Assembly (NCBI GenBank): GCA_937895715.1
Contig: CALBLZ010000051.1
Coordinates: 1 to 14,001 of the forward strand
DNA length: 14,001 bases
Source: an uncultured Candidatus Berkelbacteria bacterium
Lineage (GTDB): Bacteria; Patescibacteriota; UBA1384; CAILIB01
Reading direction: 5' to 3'
The notes beneath the pieces were generated by a model, which saw only the letters and a list, made by a program, of their open reading frames with translations, was not told the origin of the DNA and made no database searches. Below are positions 6,931 to 13,995 of this stretch, in pieces; positions within the stretch are counted from its first letter, which is position 1, and each line of letters starts with the position of its first letter. A program made the translations under genes and the position numbers.

Positions 6931-8883
6931 ATGTATACACATATGCTATCGCTTTTCTCAAAGCTAGCGCGTGTTGCTCGCAAGCTGCTTCCTGTAGCTG
7001 TGCTTGGTATCGCTGCCTCTGCTGGTGTCCTCACTGCAGTAGCTGACGGTCCTGAGTTCAACAACGGAAACCTTGATCCTGCAACCCTGCGCGGAAATAT
7101 CGCTGGTGAGAGTCCTAGTACTCTTCGCACCACGGTAAATGCCAACGTAGGTCAGACGGTAAACCTAGTTATCTGGGTTCACAACAACCGTCCTGATACT
7201 ACCGCTCTAAACACTCGGGCACGGATTACCCTCCCGACAACTCTCGGTTCTACACACCAGGCAACTGGTCGCGTGAGCGCCGATAACGCTACTGCCGTAA
7301 CTGGCGCCACAAACATTGTGGTTGGTAGCGAAAGCCGTATCTCGTACGTGCCAAACTCTGCCCGTCTGTACAAGGCTGTTCCTAATGGAAACAACCTCGT
7401 TATGACCGAAGTGTCTTGGCCACAAGGTACAAATGGTAACGACGTGATTGGTGCCAACGGTGTAAACCTCGGTAGCATTAACGGTTGTTACCAGTACACT
7501 CAAGCAGTTCTGATTCAGGTTCGTGTCGATGGAACAACTCCAGCGATTATGGCCGAAAAGAAGGTTGCAAAGAGTGATGGTACCGGTGAAGCAAATGCTA
7601 TCACCGCTAACCCAAACGACCGTGTTCGCTTCCGCGTTTACGTTCGTAACACCGGAAACGGTACCGGAACCAACACCACTGTTGTAGATACCCTCGACGC
7701 TAAGTTGAGCTATGTCGCCGACAGTTCCTGGATCCGCTACAAGGAAAACGGTGTAGATAAGGATTACCACTTTAACGACGCTGGTTCAGACATCACGTTT
7801 GAAACTCTTGCCGGTGGTAAGACCAAGATCACCTGGAAGTGGCGCGATATGGCTCCAACAGCCTCGTCCTCTTTCTACCTATACTTCCACGCTCGTGTTG
7901 CAGATACTGCTGCCTTCCCAATTGGTGTCACAGAAATCCCAAACACTGCGAAAGCATGTTTCGGTGCCCTGTGTGCTAACACCAACGAAGTAACGATTAC
8001 TGTCACCCGCGCCATCGATCCAGTAGTTAGCTTCACGCTTGCAAAAGCAGCCGCTAACCTTGGTTCAGCTGAGTGGAAGGAGATTGTTCCTCTGAATGCT
8101 ACTCCTGGCGAAACCATCGCGTTCCGCCTCGTGCTTACCAACACTGGTAACACAACCGCTACCAACGTTACCCTTAAGGATATTCTCCCAACAGGTATGA
8201 CGTTCGTTCCGGGGTACACGTTCTTGTACAACAAGGACACCGGTACCAACGGTACTCAGATCACCAACGATAGCGTGCTCGTGAACAGCGGCTACGTATT
8301 CGCTTCGGTTGCTACTGGTACCCTCAATCAGCAAACCATCGTTTTCCGCGCTAAACTCGCTGACAACGTATGTAACAGTCTGATTAACACCGCTAAGGTG
8401 TTCTGGAATAACGCTGAACGTGCTCAGGATACCGCTGAGGTTATCGTAAACTGTCAGCCAGGTCTGAACATTATTAAGCAGGTAAAGAACTCTACAGGTT
8501 CGTACGTTAAGGAAATCTTTAACGTTAACGAAAGCGCTGTAGTTACCTTCCGAATTGTAGTAAGCAATACCGGTAACACCACGCTCAACCAAGTTGTTGC
8601 TCGTGACGTGCTACCAGCCGGTCTTACCTTCTTGCCAGGCAGCCTGACCGTTGATGGTCAAAGCTACCTCGACACAGATGCCGCTAAGTTCTTTGCAGCT
8701 GGTCTAACCCTGACCAACCTGACTCCGAACATGAGCAAGACCATTGTGTTCCAGGCTCGCGTGCTTGATTGTCCTAACGACGATCTCCGTATCGTGAACA
8801 CTGCGTACGCTAAGGCTGCCGGTATTACTGAAAAGAACGACACTGCGATTGTTAACGTTAACGTCCGTATCCCAGGCTTTTAA
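6931..8883 (+). CDS. Secreted surface protein with three DUF11 repeats
   Basis: A 650-residue exported protein. The signal peptide spans about residues 1-38 (KLARVARKLLPVAVLGIAAS, then TAVA before DG). A shared N-terminal domain follows to about residue 200, with TLPTT, GRVSADNATAVTG, SYVPNS and NGCYQY. Three DUF11-type Ig-like repeats begin near residues 205, 366 and 511, each with the hallmark xNTGNxT...DxLP (RNTGNGTGTNTTVVDTLD; TNTGNTTATNVTLKDILP; SNTGNTTLNQVVARDVLP). DUF11 repeats are known in large extracellular and cell-wall proteins. The C-terminus (VNVNVRIPGF) has no LPxTG, membrane segment or basic tail, so the anchoring mode is unknown. The start at 6931 is uncertain; Met5 (6943) is also possible and no clear ribosome site separates them. 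Confidence 0.9.
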   Translation: MYTHMLSLFSKLARVARKLLPVAVLGIAASAGVLTAVADGPEFNNGNLDPATLRGNIAGESPSTLRTTVNANVGQTVNLVIWVHNNRPDTTALNTRARITLPTTLGSTHQATGRVSADNATAVTGATNIVVGSESRISYVPNSARLYKAVPNGNNLVMTEVSWPQGTNGNDVIGANGVNLGSINGCYQYTQAVLIQVRVDGTTPAIMAEKKVAKSDGTGEANAITANPNDRVRFRVYVRNTGNGTGTNTTVVDTLDAKLSYVADSSWIRYKENGVDKDYHFNDAGSDITFETLAGGKTKITWKWRDMAPTASSSFYLYFHARVADTAAFPIGVTEIPNTAKACFGALCANTNEVTITVTRAIDPVVSFTLAKAAANLGSAEWKEIVPLNATPGETIAFRLVLTNTGNTTATNVTLKDILPTGMTFVPGYTFLYNKDTGTNGTQITNDSVLVNSGYVFASVATGTLNQQTIVFRAKLADNVCNSLINTAKVFWNNAERAQDTAEVIVNCQPGLNIIKQVKNSTGSYVKEIFNVNESAVVTFRIVVSNTGNTTLNQVVARDVLPAGLTFLPGSLTVDGQSYLDTDAAKFFAAGLTLTNLTPNMSKTIVFQARVLDCPNDDLRIVNTAYAKAAGITEKNDTAIVNVNVRIPGF

Positions 8884-8893
8884 GCCCGGGATA
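8868..8893 (+). terminator. Strong hairpin overlapping the stop codon, no T run
   Basis: TATCCCAGGCTT (8868-8879) faces AAGCCCGGGATA (8882-8893). This gives a 12-bp stem with a single A/C mismatch and a two-base formal loop, spanning the last codons and the TAA of the first DUF11 gene. No T run follows, so it may slow or end transcription only weakly, or protect the mRNA 3' end. The next promoter's -35 box starts two bases later. Confidence 0.45.
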
Positions 8894-8894
8894 C

Positions 8895-8923
8895 TGGACA
8901 ACGTTAGTAAAACGTGCTATAGT
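8895..8923 (+). promoter_or_regulatory. Promoter of the second DUF11 gene
   Basis: TGGACA (8895-8900), 17-base spacer, TATAGT (8918-8923). Transcription would start near 8930, giving a leader of about 40 bases. An inverted repeat, CGTGCTA (8913-8919) and TAGCACG (8942-8948), embraces the -10 box and start point, as an operator would. Confidence 0.75.
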
Positions 8924-8969
8924 AGCGCGAAATCGCAAGAGTAGCACGCACTAAACCTAACGAAACCGT

Positions 8970-10247
8970 ATGAACAATCGTAGCAACACAATCCGAACCC
9001 TTCTCGGTGTGTTCGCCATCGCTTCACTGCTAGGCGGAGTTACCTCTTCTGCTCAAGCTGGTGGTCAGCGCGCACGTTTCAACGACCTTAACGGGGACCT
9101 TGAAATGCTGCGTGGGCGTAACATTACTCAGAATGGTCCGGTAGTCAACGTTGGTTCTGATCTTATCGATCCAGTAACCAATGCTGAAAACAACAACCTG
9201 GTAGACGTGTGGTTTTACTACCACAACACCAACCCAGAATCAGTAGCTGAGAACGTTCGTCTTCGGATGACCCTTCCAACAACTGCTTCAAAGACTCACG
9301 TAATGACTGGTCAGATTTCTGCCGATAACGCAGATACTGTTACCGGAACTGTCGTGAACGGTGTAGAAAAGGGTCAGCCCGGCATGACCATTACCACGGT
9401 TAAACTATCAAAGCTCCAGTACGTCCCAGGTTCCTTCAAATGGTACCCAAACGTTACCAGCCTTGGTATTGCCAACTCTGCAACCCTCCCAGGTAGCCAG
9501 AATGGTGATTCCCTCGTTACGAGCGGTATCACTATCGGTAACCTGAATGGTTGTTACCAGTACTCTGGTTTCGTAAAGATGACCGTTAAGGTTATCGACG
9601 AGCCAGTAGTGGTAGACGAAGCTATTCTCTCCGTTACCAAAGACGTCCGTCTCGATAAGAGCGGTACTATCTTTGCCGAAGAGAACCGAGTGAAACCAGG
9701 TGATCAAATCGAGTACCGTCTTACCGTTCGCAACAGCGACGGTCGGGGGATTGCGCGAAACGTTCGCCTTAAGGACACTCTTCCAGCTGGTGTAACCTAT
9801 GTTGGTCCAACATACCTGACCCGCAATGGAAGCACTGTTCAGCTGCCTGATGGAATTACTTCTGCTGACGGCATCGTCATCTTAAGTGACCTTCAGCCTC
9901 TGGAAACTGTCACCGTTACCTTTAAGGCTAAGACTGCAGCCACCTTTGTAAATGAAGCCTGTGTTGTGAATACTATTCGCATCACTGGTGAAAATGTTGC
10001 AAACACGCCTGCAGACGATACTGCCAAAACGTGTTTCGATGTACAGCCAACTCCTACCCCAACCCCAACCCCAACACCTACTCCAACGCCTCCTCCGGTT
10101 AAACCACCGGTTGAGCTGCCAAAGACTGGTGCCGGAGTTAACCTGTTCGCAGGTCTCGGGCTCTTGGGTGCAGCTGGTACAACTGGCCGCTACCTCCACC
10201 TGAAGCGCAAGCTGAAGAAGAGCGCTCGTTCGCTCGACATCATCTAA
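8970..10247 (+). CDS. LPxTG-anchored surface protein with one DUF11 repeat
   Basis: A 425-residue exported protein. The signal peptide (about 1-30; SNTIRTLLGVFAIASLLGGV, then SSAQA before GG) is followed by a domain related to that of the upstream paralogue (VRLRMTLPTT, GQISADNADTVTG, LQYVPGSFKWY, NLNGCYQYSG). One DUF11 repeat covers about residues 218-352 (TVRNSDGRGIARNVRLKDTLPAG). Seven Pro-Thr pairs (DNA 10047-10088) and a Pro-rich spacer then lead to LPKTG at residues 383-387, a hydrophobic segment (VNLFAGLGLLGAAG) and a basic tail (KRKLKKSAR). This is the classic sortase layout: sortase would cut between Thr and Gly and join the protein to the envelope. No sortase gene is in this window. 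It has its own promoter and ends at a terminator. Confidence 0.93.
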   Translation: MNNRSNTIRTLLGVFAIASLLGGVTSSAQAGGQRARFNDLNGDLEMLRGRNITQNGPVVNVGSDLIDPVTNAENNNLVDVWFYYHNTNPESVAENVRLRMTLPTTASKTHVMTGQISADNADTVTGTVVNGVEKGQPGMTITTVKLSKLQYVPGSFKWYPNVTSLGIANSATLPGSQNGDSLVTSGITIGNLNGCYQYSGFVKMTVKVIDEPVVVDEAILSVTKDVRLDKSGTIFAEENRVKPGDQIEYRLTVRNSDGRGIARNVRLKDTLPAGVTYVGPTYLTRNGSTVQLPDGITSADGIVILSDLQPLETVTVTFKAKTAATFVNEACVVNTIRITGENVANTPADDTAKTCFDVQPTPTPTPTPTPTPTPPPVKPPVELPKTGAGVNLFAGLGLLGAAGTTGRYLHLKRKLKKSARSLDII

Positions 10248-10267
10248 GCAGCTGCTTGGTACAGAAT

Positions 10268-10291
10268 AAGGCTCCCTCCGGGGAGCCTTTT
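10268..10291 (+). terminator. Intrinsic terminator after the LPxTG gene
   Basis: AAGGCTCCC (10268-10276), loop TCCG, GGGAGCCTT (10281-10289), with T continuing to 10291. A perfect 9-bp GC-rich stem. It sits only 18 bases before the prfB ATG, so prfB expression needs read-through or a promoter I could not identify. Confidence 0.88.
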
Positions 10292-10309
10292 CTGGTACTG
10301 TGGGAACCA

Positions 10310-11383
10310 ATGAAACAAGAACTACTTATTCGCCTCGAGCGCATTCAAACCATCTTTTCGCTTCCTACTAAGCGGGAGCGTCTTGCTGAGGTGCATGCGC
10401 TTGTGGCCGATCCTGGCCTTTGGAGTGACCAAGAACGTGCTGTGAGCCTCCAAAGCGAGCTTTCAGAGCTTGAAAGCCTAGTTACACGTCTCGATGATGT
10501 TGCGGCCCTTCTAGAGCTTTCTGAGCAAGAACAGGAGCTATCTGATGTAGCAGCCGAGATCGCACAGCTTGAGCGGCTAGCCATACTCTCTGGTGAGCAC
10601 GATTCTGCTCCAGCGATTCTTACCATACACGCAGGAACGGGCGGTACCGATGCCCAGGACTGGGCGCAGATGCTTGAGCGGATGTTTCTGCGCTACGTGG
10701 AATCTGGCACAACAGAGGTGGCAGAAGATCGTACCCTGAGCATAAACCGTAGCAACTGGAAAGCTGAGCTACTCGATGAGAATAGGGGAGAAGAGGCTGG
10801 AATCAAGAAAGCCACTATCCGCGTATCAGGTTCGTTTGCCTTTGGTCTCCTGAAAGCAGAAGCCGGGGTACATCGTTTGGTGCGTCAGTCACCCTTTAAT
10901 GCCAAGGGGTTGCGCCAGACCAGCTTTGCGCTCGTTGAAGTTATTCCAGAGGTAGATCAGAATAAGGCTCCACAGATTAATGAAACTGAGCTGAAAATTG
11001 ATGTGTACCGGGCTGGTGGTGCAGGGGGACAGCACGTGAACACAACAGATTCAGCTGTGCGCATAACCCACCTTCCATCGGGTATAACGGTGAGTGTACA
11101 GAATGAACGTAGTCAGCAGCAAAACAAGGCAATGGCCCTCAAGATTCTGCAATCCCGCTTAATCCTGTTGCAAGCCCTGAAAAACGCTGAGGAACTTGCT
11201 ATACTCAAGGGCGAGGTGAAAGAGGGAAGTTGGGGCAATCAAATTCGCTCCTACGTACTGCATCCATACCAGTTGGTAAAGGATCACCGTACAGACTACG
11301 AAACCTCGCAGACCGCCAAGGTGCTCGATGGCGAACTTAAGGGATTCATCGAAGCGCTGCTTACTAAATCTACAGAAGAGTAA
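10310..11383 (+). CDS. prfB: Peptide chain release factor 2
   Basis: Ends translation at UGA and UAA by entering the ribosomal A site and triggering peptidyl-tRNA hydrolysis. The product has 357 residues, near the usual ~365. The RF2 stop-reading tripeptide SPF is at residues 194-196 (RLVRQSPF) and the catalytic GGQ at 239-241 (GAGGQHVN). The start at 10310 aligns with the RF2 N-terminus (ELLIRLERIQ...KRERLAEV). In E. coli and many bacteria prfB has an in-frame UGA that requires a programmed +1 frameshift; here the N-terminal frame is continuous, so that autoregulation is absent. About a dozen residues (around TEVAEDRTLSINRSNW) look inserted relative to E. coli RF2 in the domain before SPF. 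It begins a four-gene set with ybaB, pth and rplA. Confidence 0.97.
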   Translation: MKQELLIRLERIQTIFSLPTKRERLAEVHALVADPGLWSDQERAVSLQSELSELESLVTRLDDVAALLELSEQEQELSDVAAEIAQLERLAILSGEHDSAPAILTIHAGTGGTDAQDWAQMLERMFLRYVESGTTEVAEDRTLSINRSNWKAELLDENRGEEAGIKKATIRVSGSFAFGLLKAEAGVHRLVRQSPFNAKGLRQTSFALVEVIPEVDQNKAPQINETELKIDVYRAGGAGGQHVNTTDSAVRITHLPSGITVSVQNERSQQQNKAMALKILQSRLILLQALKNAEELAILKGEVKEGSWGNQIRSYVLHPYQLVKDHRTDYETSQTAKVLDGELKGFIEALLTKSTEE

Positions 11384-11391
11384 TTTCTACC

Positions 11392-11709
11392 ATGGCAAAT
11401 CCATTTGCTAAAGCAAAAGACACCTACGAGCTGGTTAAAAAGGCAAAGGCTCTACAAAAGGAGCTTAAAGAAACCGAAATTGAAGCAGCAAACGCTGACA
11501 ACACCCTTTCAGTGGTGTTTAACGGCGAGCAGCGTCTGATCAGTGTTGATATCGACGAAAGCTGGCTAGAGCCAGACAAAAAGCGTGACCTCGAGAAAGC
11601 GCTGGTTAACGTTGTGGGCCAAGCGATCTCAAAGGCGCAGGCTGTAGCCGCAGAACAGATGAAAAAGATTACTGGCGACCTCAACCTTCCACCAGGACTT
11701 GGTCTCTAG
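11392..11709 (+). CDS. YbaB/EbfC-family nucleoid-associated protein
   Basis: A 105-residue protein of the YbaB/EbfC family, small dimeric proteins that bind DNA and are thought to act in nucleoid organisation. Family features seen are the N-terminal helix with KAKALQKELKETEIEA, the central strand region LSVVFNGEQRLISVDIDESWL with the acidic PDKKRDLEKAL, a long helix, and the very typical C-terminal LPPGLGL. Length matches the family (about 100-110). It begins eight bases after prfB and ends one base before pth. In many bacteria the gene sits in a dnaX-ybaB-recR cluster; here it has moved into a translation gene group. Confidence 0.93.
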   Translation: MANPFAKAKDTYELVKKAKALQKELKETEIEAANADNTLSVVFNGEQRLISVDIDESWLEPDKKRDLEKALVNVVGQAISKAQAVAAEQMKKITGDLNLPPGLGL

Positions 11710-11710
11710 T

Positions 11711-12301
11711 ATGAAGCGAGCACTTGTTGGCCTCGGTAATCCTGGCAAGCAGTACACTAAAACCCGGCATAATGCTGGGTTTATGTGTGTTGAAGCTGTT
11801 GCAAAGGCACTCGGGGCAGGGGAGCCGCGTGCTAAATTTGGGGGGTTACTTTGGGAAGTGAAAGCAGAGGGGTTAGATGTACTACTCTTTCAGCCAACCT
11901 CATTCATGAATCTGTCGGGGAAACCTACACGGGAACTAGCCGACTTTTATGAATTAACAGGTTCCAATCTTGCCGTTGCGAGTGACGATGTGTACATACG
12001 GCCGGGGAGCGTTCGGATTCGCCAATCTGGTTCAGATGGAGGGCATAACGGGTGGAAATCCATTCAAGAGCATCTGCCATTTGCAGATTACTGGCGAGTA
12101 CGTATTGGTGCAGGAATTTACCACCAAGAAGGTGAAGGACGTCTGCATCAGCCACCACTAGAGGACTACGTACTGCAGCGACTCCCAGCTTCCGATTTAC
12201 TGCAGGTAGAGCACCTGATTGACAATCTAGTGCCAAATCTGATACGTTGGCTCAAGACCGGTGAGCTGCGTGAGGAAACTCACCATCACCAAACTACATA
12301 A
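11711..12301 (+). CDS. pth: Peptidyl-tRNA hydrolase
   Basis: Frees tRNA from peptidyl-tRNAs that fall off the ribosome, in the cytoplasm. The 196 residues match the family (E. coli 194). Key residues are visible: Asn10 in GLGNPG, the catalytic His20 in TRHNAGF, Asn67 in SFMNLSG, Asp92/Asp93 in ASDDVYIRPG, and His112/Asn113 in GGHNGWKSI. The E. coli HDD is SDD here, but the important Asp is kept. ATG at 11711 is preferred because it lies one base after the ybaB stop and gives the proper N-terminus; a TTG at 11699 in the same frame would overlap ybaB. It is followed by a 45-base gap before rplA. Confidence 0.96.
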   Translation: MKRALVGLGNPGKQYTKTRHNAGFMCVEAVAKALGAGEPRAKFGGLLWEVKAEGLDVLLFQPTSFMNLSGKPTRELADFYELTGSNLAVASDDVYIRPGSVRIRQSGSDGGHNGWKSIQEHLPFADYWRVRIGAGIYHQEGEGRLHQPPLEDYVLQRLPASDLLQVEHLIDNLVPNLIRWLKTGELREETHHHQTT

Positions 12302-12337
12302 TAACTGTGGGAGCTCATCCGAGCGTTTGAACCACTT

Positions 12338-12343
12338 AGGAGG
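12338..12343 (+). promoter_or_regulatory. Perfect but closely spaced Shine-Dalgarno site of rplA
   Basis: AGGAGG (12338-12343), the only full-consensus site that I saw before a gene here, followed by just CAT before the ATG at 12347. A three-base spacing is shorter than the usual five to nine. Confidence 0.75.
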
Positions 12344-12346
12344 CAT

Positions 12347-13195
12347 ATGCCAAAGAAGAACGACGTTACTGAAACTCCAGTAGAAGAGACTGCAGCTGCT
12401 GAAGTTGTAGAAGAAACTCCAGCCACTGAAGTGGTTGTAGAAGATGCTACCGAAGTAGTAGCCGAAGAGGTTGCCGAGGAAGCCGCAGAAGAAGGCGAGC
12501 GCAAACACAAGAACCGCGAAAGCACCTCTGAAAAGGCCAAGAAGGCTGCTGCGGCTCGTGAAGCAAAAGGCTTAGAGCCTACTCCTGTTAAAAAGCAGCT
12601 CGACCCACTCCGTCTGCGTGGTAAAAAGTATCGCGCTGTTGTGCACGAGGTAGACAAAAACAAGCTCTACCCAGCTGCAGAAGCCCTCGAGCTTGCCGTT
12701 AAAACCTCATACACCAAATTTGTTGGCTCTATCGAGCTTCACGTTAAGGTTAAGAACGACGCTGTACGCGGAACTGTTACCCTGCCACACGGCACTGGTA
12801 AAACAAAGAAGGTTGCTGTTGCAACCGACGACGTTATCGAAGCAATTGCTGGTGGAAAGCTTGATTTCGACGTGCTGCTTGCAACTCCTGCGCAAATGCC
12901 TAAGCTTGCAAAGTACGCTAAAGTGCTCGGGCCTAAGGGCTTAATGCCATCTCCTAAGGCTGGAACCGTTACCGACGACATCGAAAAGGCTTCTGCCGAA
13001 ATCGGTGGTGGCCGCATTGAGTACCGCGCAGATAAAAATGGTGTTGTGCACGTTTCACTCGGTCGTACCAACTTCCCAATTGATCACCTGCTCACCAACT
13101 ACCAAACAGTTATTCAGCTGCTTATTAGCAACAAGGTAGTAACTGCCTCAGTAGCTTCAACCATGGGACCTGGTGTAAAGATCGCTGTTAGCTAA
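12347..13195 (+). CDS. rplA: 50S ribosomal protein L1 with N-terminal extension
   Basis: L1 forms the mobile L1 stalk of the large ribosomal subunit, binds 23S rRNA and helps deacylated tRNA leave the E site. The protein has 282 residues. Residues 8-51 are an acidic Glu/Val/Ala-rich stretch, 52-94 a basic Lys/Ala/Arg linker, and only from about 92 does the L1 fold start (KYRAVVHEVD...). Conserved motifs are VRGTVTLPHGTGKTKK, FDVLLATPAQM and LGPKGLMPSPKAGTVTDD (from residue 194), with a C-terminal STMGPGVKI. Compared with E. coli L1 the core seems to lack roughly 25 residues between HGTGKTKKVAV and the IAGGKLDFDV segment. The usual partner rplK is absent; pth precedes it. A terminator follows. 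Confidence 0.96.
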   Translation: MPKKNDVTETPVEETAAAEVVEETPATEVVVEDATEVVAEEVAEEAAEEGERKHKNRESTSEKAKKAAAAREAKGLEPTPVKKQLDPLRLRGKKYRAVVHEVDKNKLYPAAEALELAVKTSYTKFVGSIELHVKVKNDAVRGTVTLPHGTGKTKKVAVATDDVIEAIAGGKLDFDVLLATPAQMPKLAKYAKVLGPKGLMPSPKAGTVTDDIEKASAEIGGGRIEYRADKNGVVHVSLGRTNFPIDHLLTNYQTVIQLLISNKVVTASVASTMGPGVKIAVS

Positions 13196-13223
13196 ACCCC
13201 TTCGGCCGGCCGGTAGATAGATG

Positions 13224-13254
13224 AAAACCCTCGGTGTGCACCGGGGGTTTTCTT
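13224..13254 (+). terminator. Intrinsic terminator after rplA
   Basis: AAAACCCTCGGT (13224-13235), loop GTGC, ACCGGGGGTTTT (13240-13251): a 12-bp stem with one G/T wobble and a T-rich 3' side. It closes the prfB-ybaB-pth-rplA group. The A run on the 5' arm could let it act on the opposite strand too. Confidence 0.88.
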
Positions 13255-13280
13255 GATAGTTGAGAAACTTTTGCTAGTAT
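13253..13280 (+). promoter_or_regulatory. Probable promoter of the last gene
   Basis: TTGATA (13253-13258), 16-base spacer, TAGTAT (13275-13280), with TGC just before the -10 box (extended -10 type). An overlapping alternative is TTGAGA (13260-13265), 17 bases, TATTTG (13283-13288). Either would start transcription within about ten bases of the ATG at 13297 or at it. Confidence 0.55.
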
Positions 13281-13296
13281 CCTATTTGGTAATGTC

Positions 13297-13947
13297 ATGA
13301 ACGCACTTTTACTTGTCACCACCCTGAAAGGGGCTCCACTCTACAGATTGGGACTCGAAGTTGCCAATCCGCGCCACTTTCCGCACATCCCGGTGTGCCA
13401 AGACCCTCAAAATCAAGATCCACCGTTCCTTAGGATTATCGGTGAGCCAGAGCTGCTTGGACACCTTACGCCCTGTGAAAAGGGTGACGGTGATCTGCCT
13501 TCAGCAGCGTCACTTAACCTAATGTCGAAGCGTGTGCCACTCTTGTTCCCACGTGGCTGCTGCGGTGGCGGCACTGGGTTCGCTGTTGGCCACCAGATTC
13601 TGTTGCCTGAGGGGGCTGAGTACCCCAAACCAACGTTTCGGGTTCTTGAGATCCCGTATCCTAATGCAGATCGGGCCTTGCCTGTCACTGGGGTCTTCGC
13701 GCTTACGGATGTAGTCTGGGAGCTTGGTGAGCTTGAACCCTATGATGAGGAAGCATGCCTTGCAGCCCGAACGCATACCTGGTTCAGGTCCATGCAGGCT
13801 AAGATGGCCACCTCTGCCAAATCATTTGCAGATGATCACAAGGGGGAGCTGGACCTGGATCTGCTTGTGTTCTCGGCTGGTAGGACCGGTGTCGCTCCGG
13901 CGATTGTGTCAGGCAACGTTGCAGGGCCGGAAACCCTTAGCTTCTAG
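13297..13947 (+). CDS. Hypothetical protein, possibly leaderless mRNA
   Basis: A 216-residue protein that I do not recognise. There is no signal peptide or clear membrane segment; the N-terminus is only briefly hydrophobic (MNALLLVTT). Notable are a CCGGG cluster (PRGCCGGGTGFAVGH), a Pro-rich first third, and a charged helix-like stretch near SMQAKMATSAKSFADDHKGE. The frame is uninterrupted for 650 bases, follows a probable promoter and terminator, and ends before another promoter, which supports a real monocistronic gene. No Shine-Dalgarno sequence precedes the ATG, and the predicted leader is very short. A three-codon ATG-TCA-TGA frame at 13292 overlaps the start; this may be chance. No function can be assigned. 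Confidence 0.75.
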   Translation: MNALLLVTTLKGAPLYRLGLEVANPRHFPHIPVCQDPQNQDPPFLRIIGEPELLGHLTPCEKGDGDLPSAASLNLMSKRVPLLFPRGCCGGGTGFAVGHQILLPEGAEYPKPTFRVLEIPYPNADRALPVTGVFALTDVVWELGELEPYDEEACLAARTHTWFRSMQAKMATSAKSFADDHKGELDLDLLVFSAGRTGVAPAIVSGNVAGPETLSF

Positions 13948-13966
13948 CTGGTGTATGGGCGCAGGG

Positions 13967-13995
13967 TTGACTTATATCTGTAAATCAGGTATACG
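13967..13995 (+). promoter_or_regulatory. Promoter reading out of the right edge
   Basis: TTGACT (13967-13972), 17-base spacer, TATACG (13990-13995). It would start transcription beyond the last bases of the window, for a gene that I cannot see. Confidence 0.55.

Noticed and set aside
7207..7770. Minus-strand frame of 187 residues inside the first DUF11 gene
   Set aside because: The + strand has a signal peptide, conserved domain and DUF11 repeats; repeated Asn/Thr codons tend to leave the opposite strand free of stops.
10047..10097. Pro-Thr coding repeat as a mobile or CRISPR-type repeat
   Set aside because: The short CCNACN repeats simply encode the wall-spanning Pro-Thr linker and have no spacers.
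13203..13213. GGCCGGCC palindrome after rplA
   Set aside because: A single short GC palindrome just before the terminator; no second copy or known role, so probably chance.
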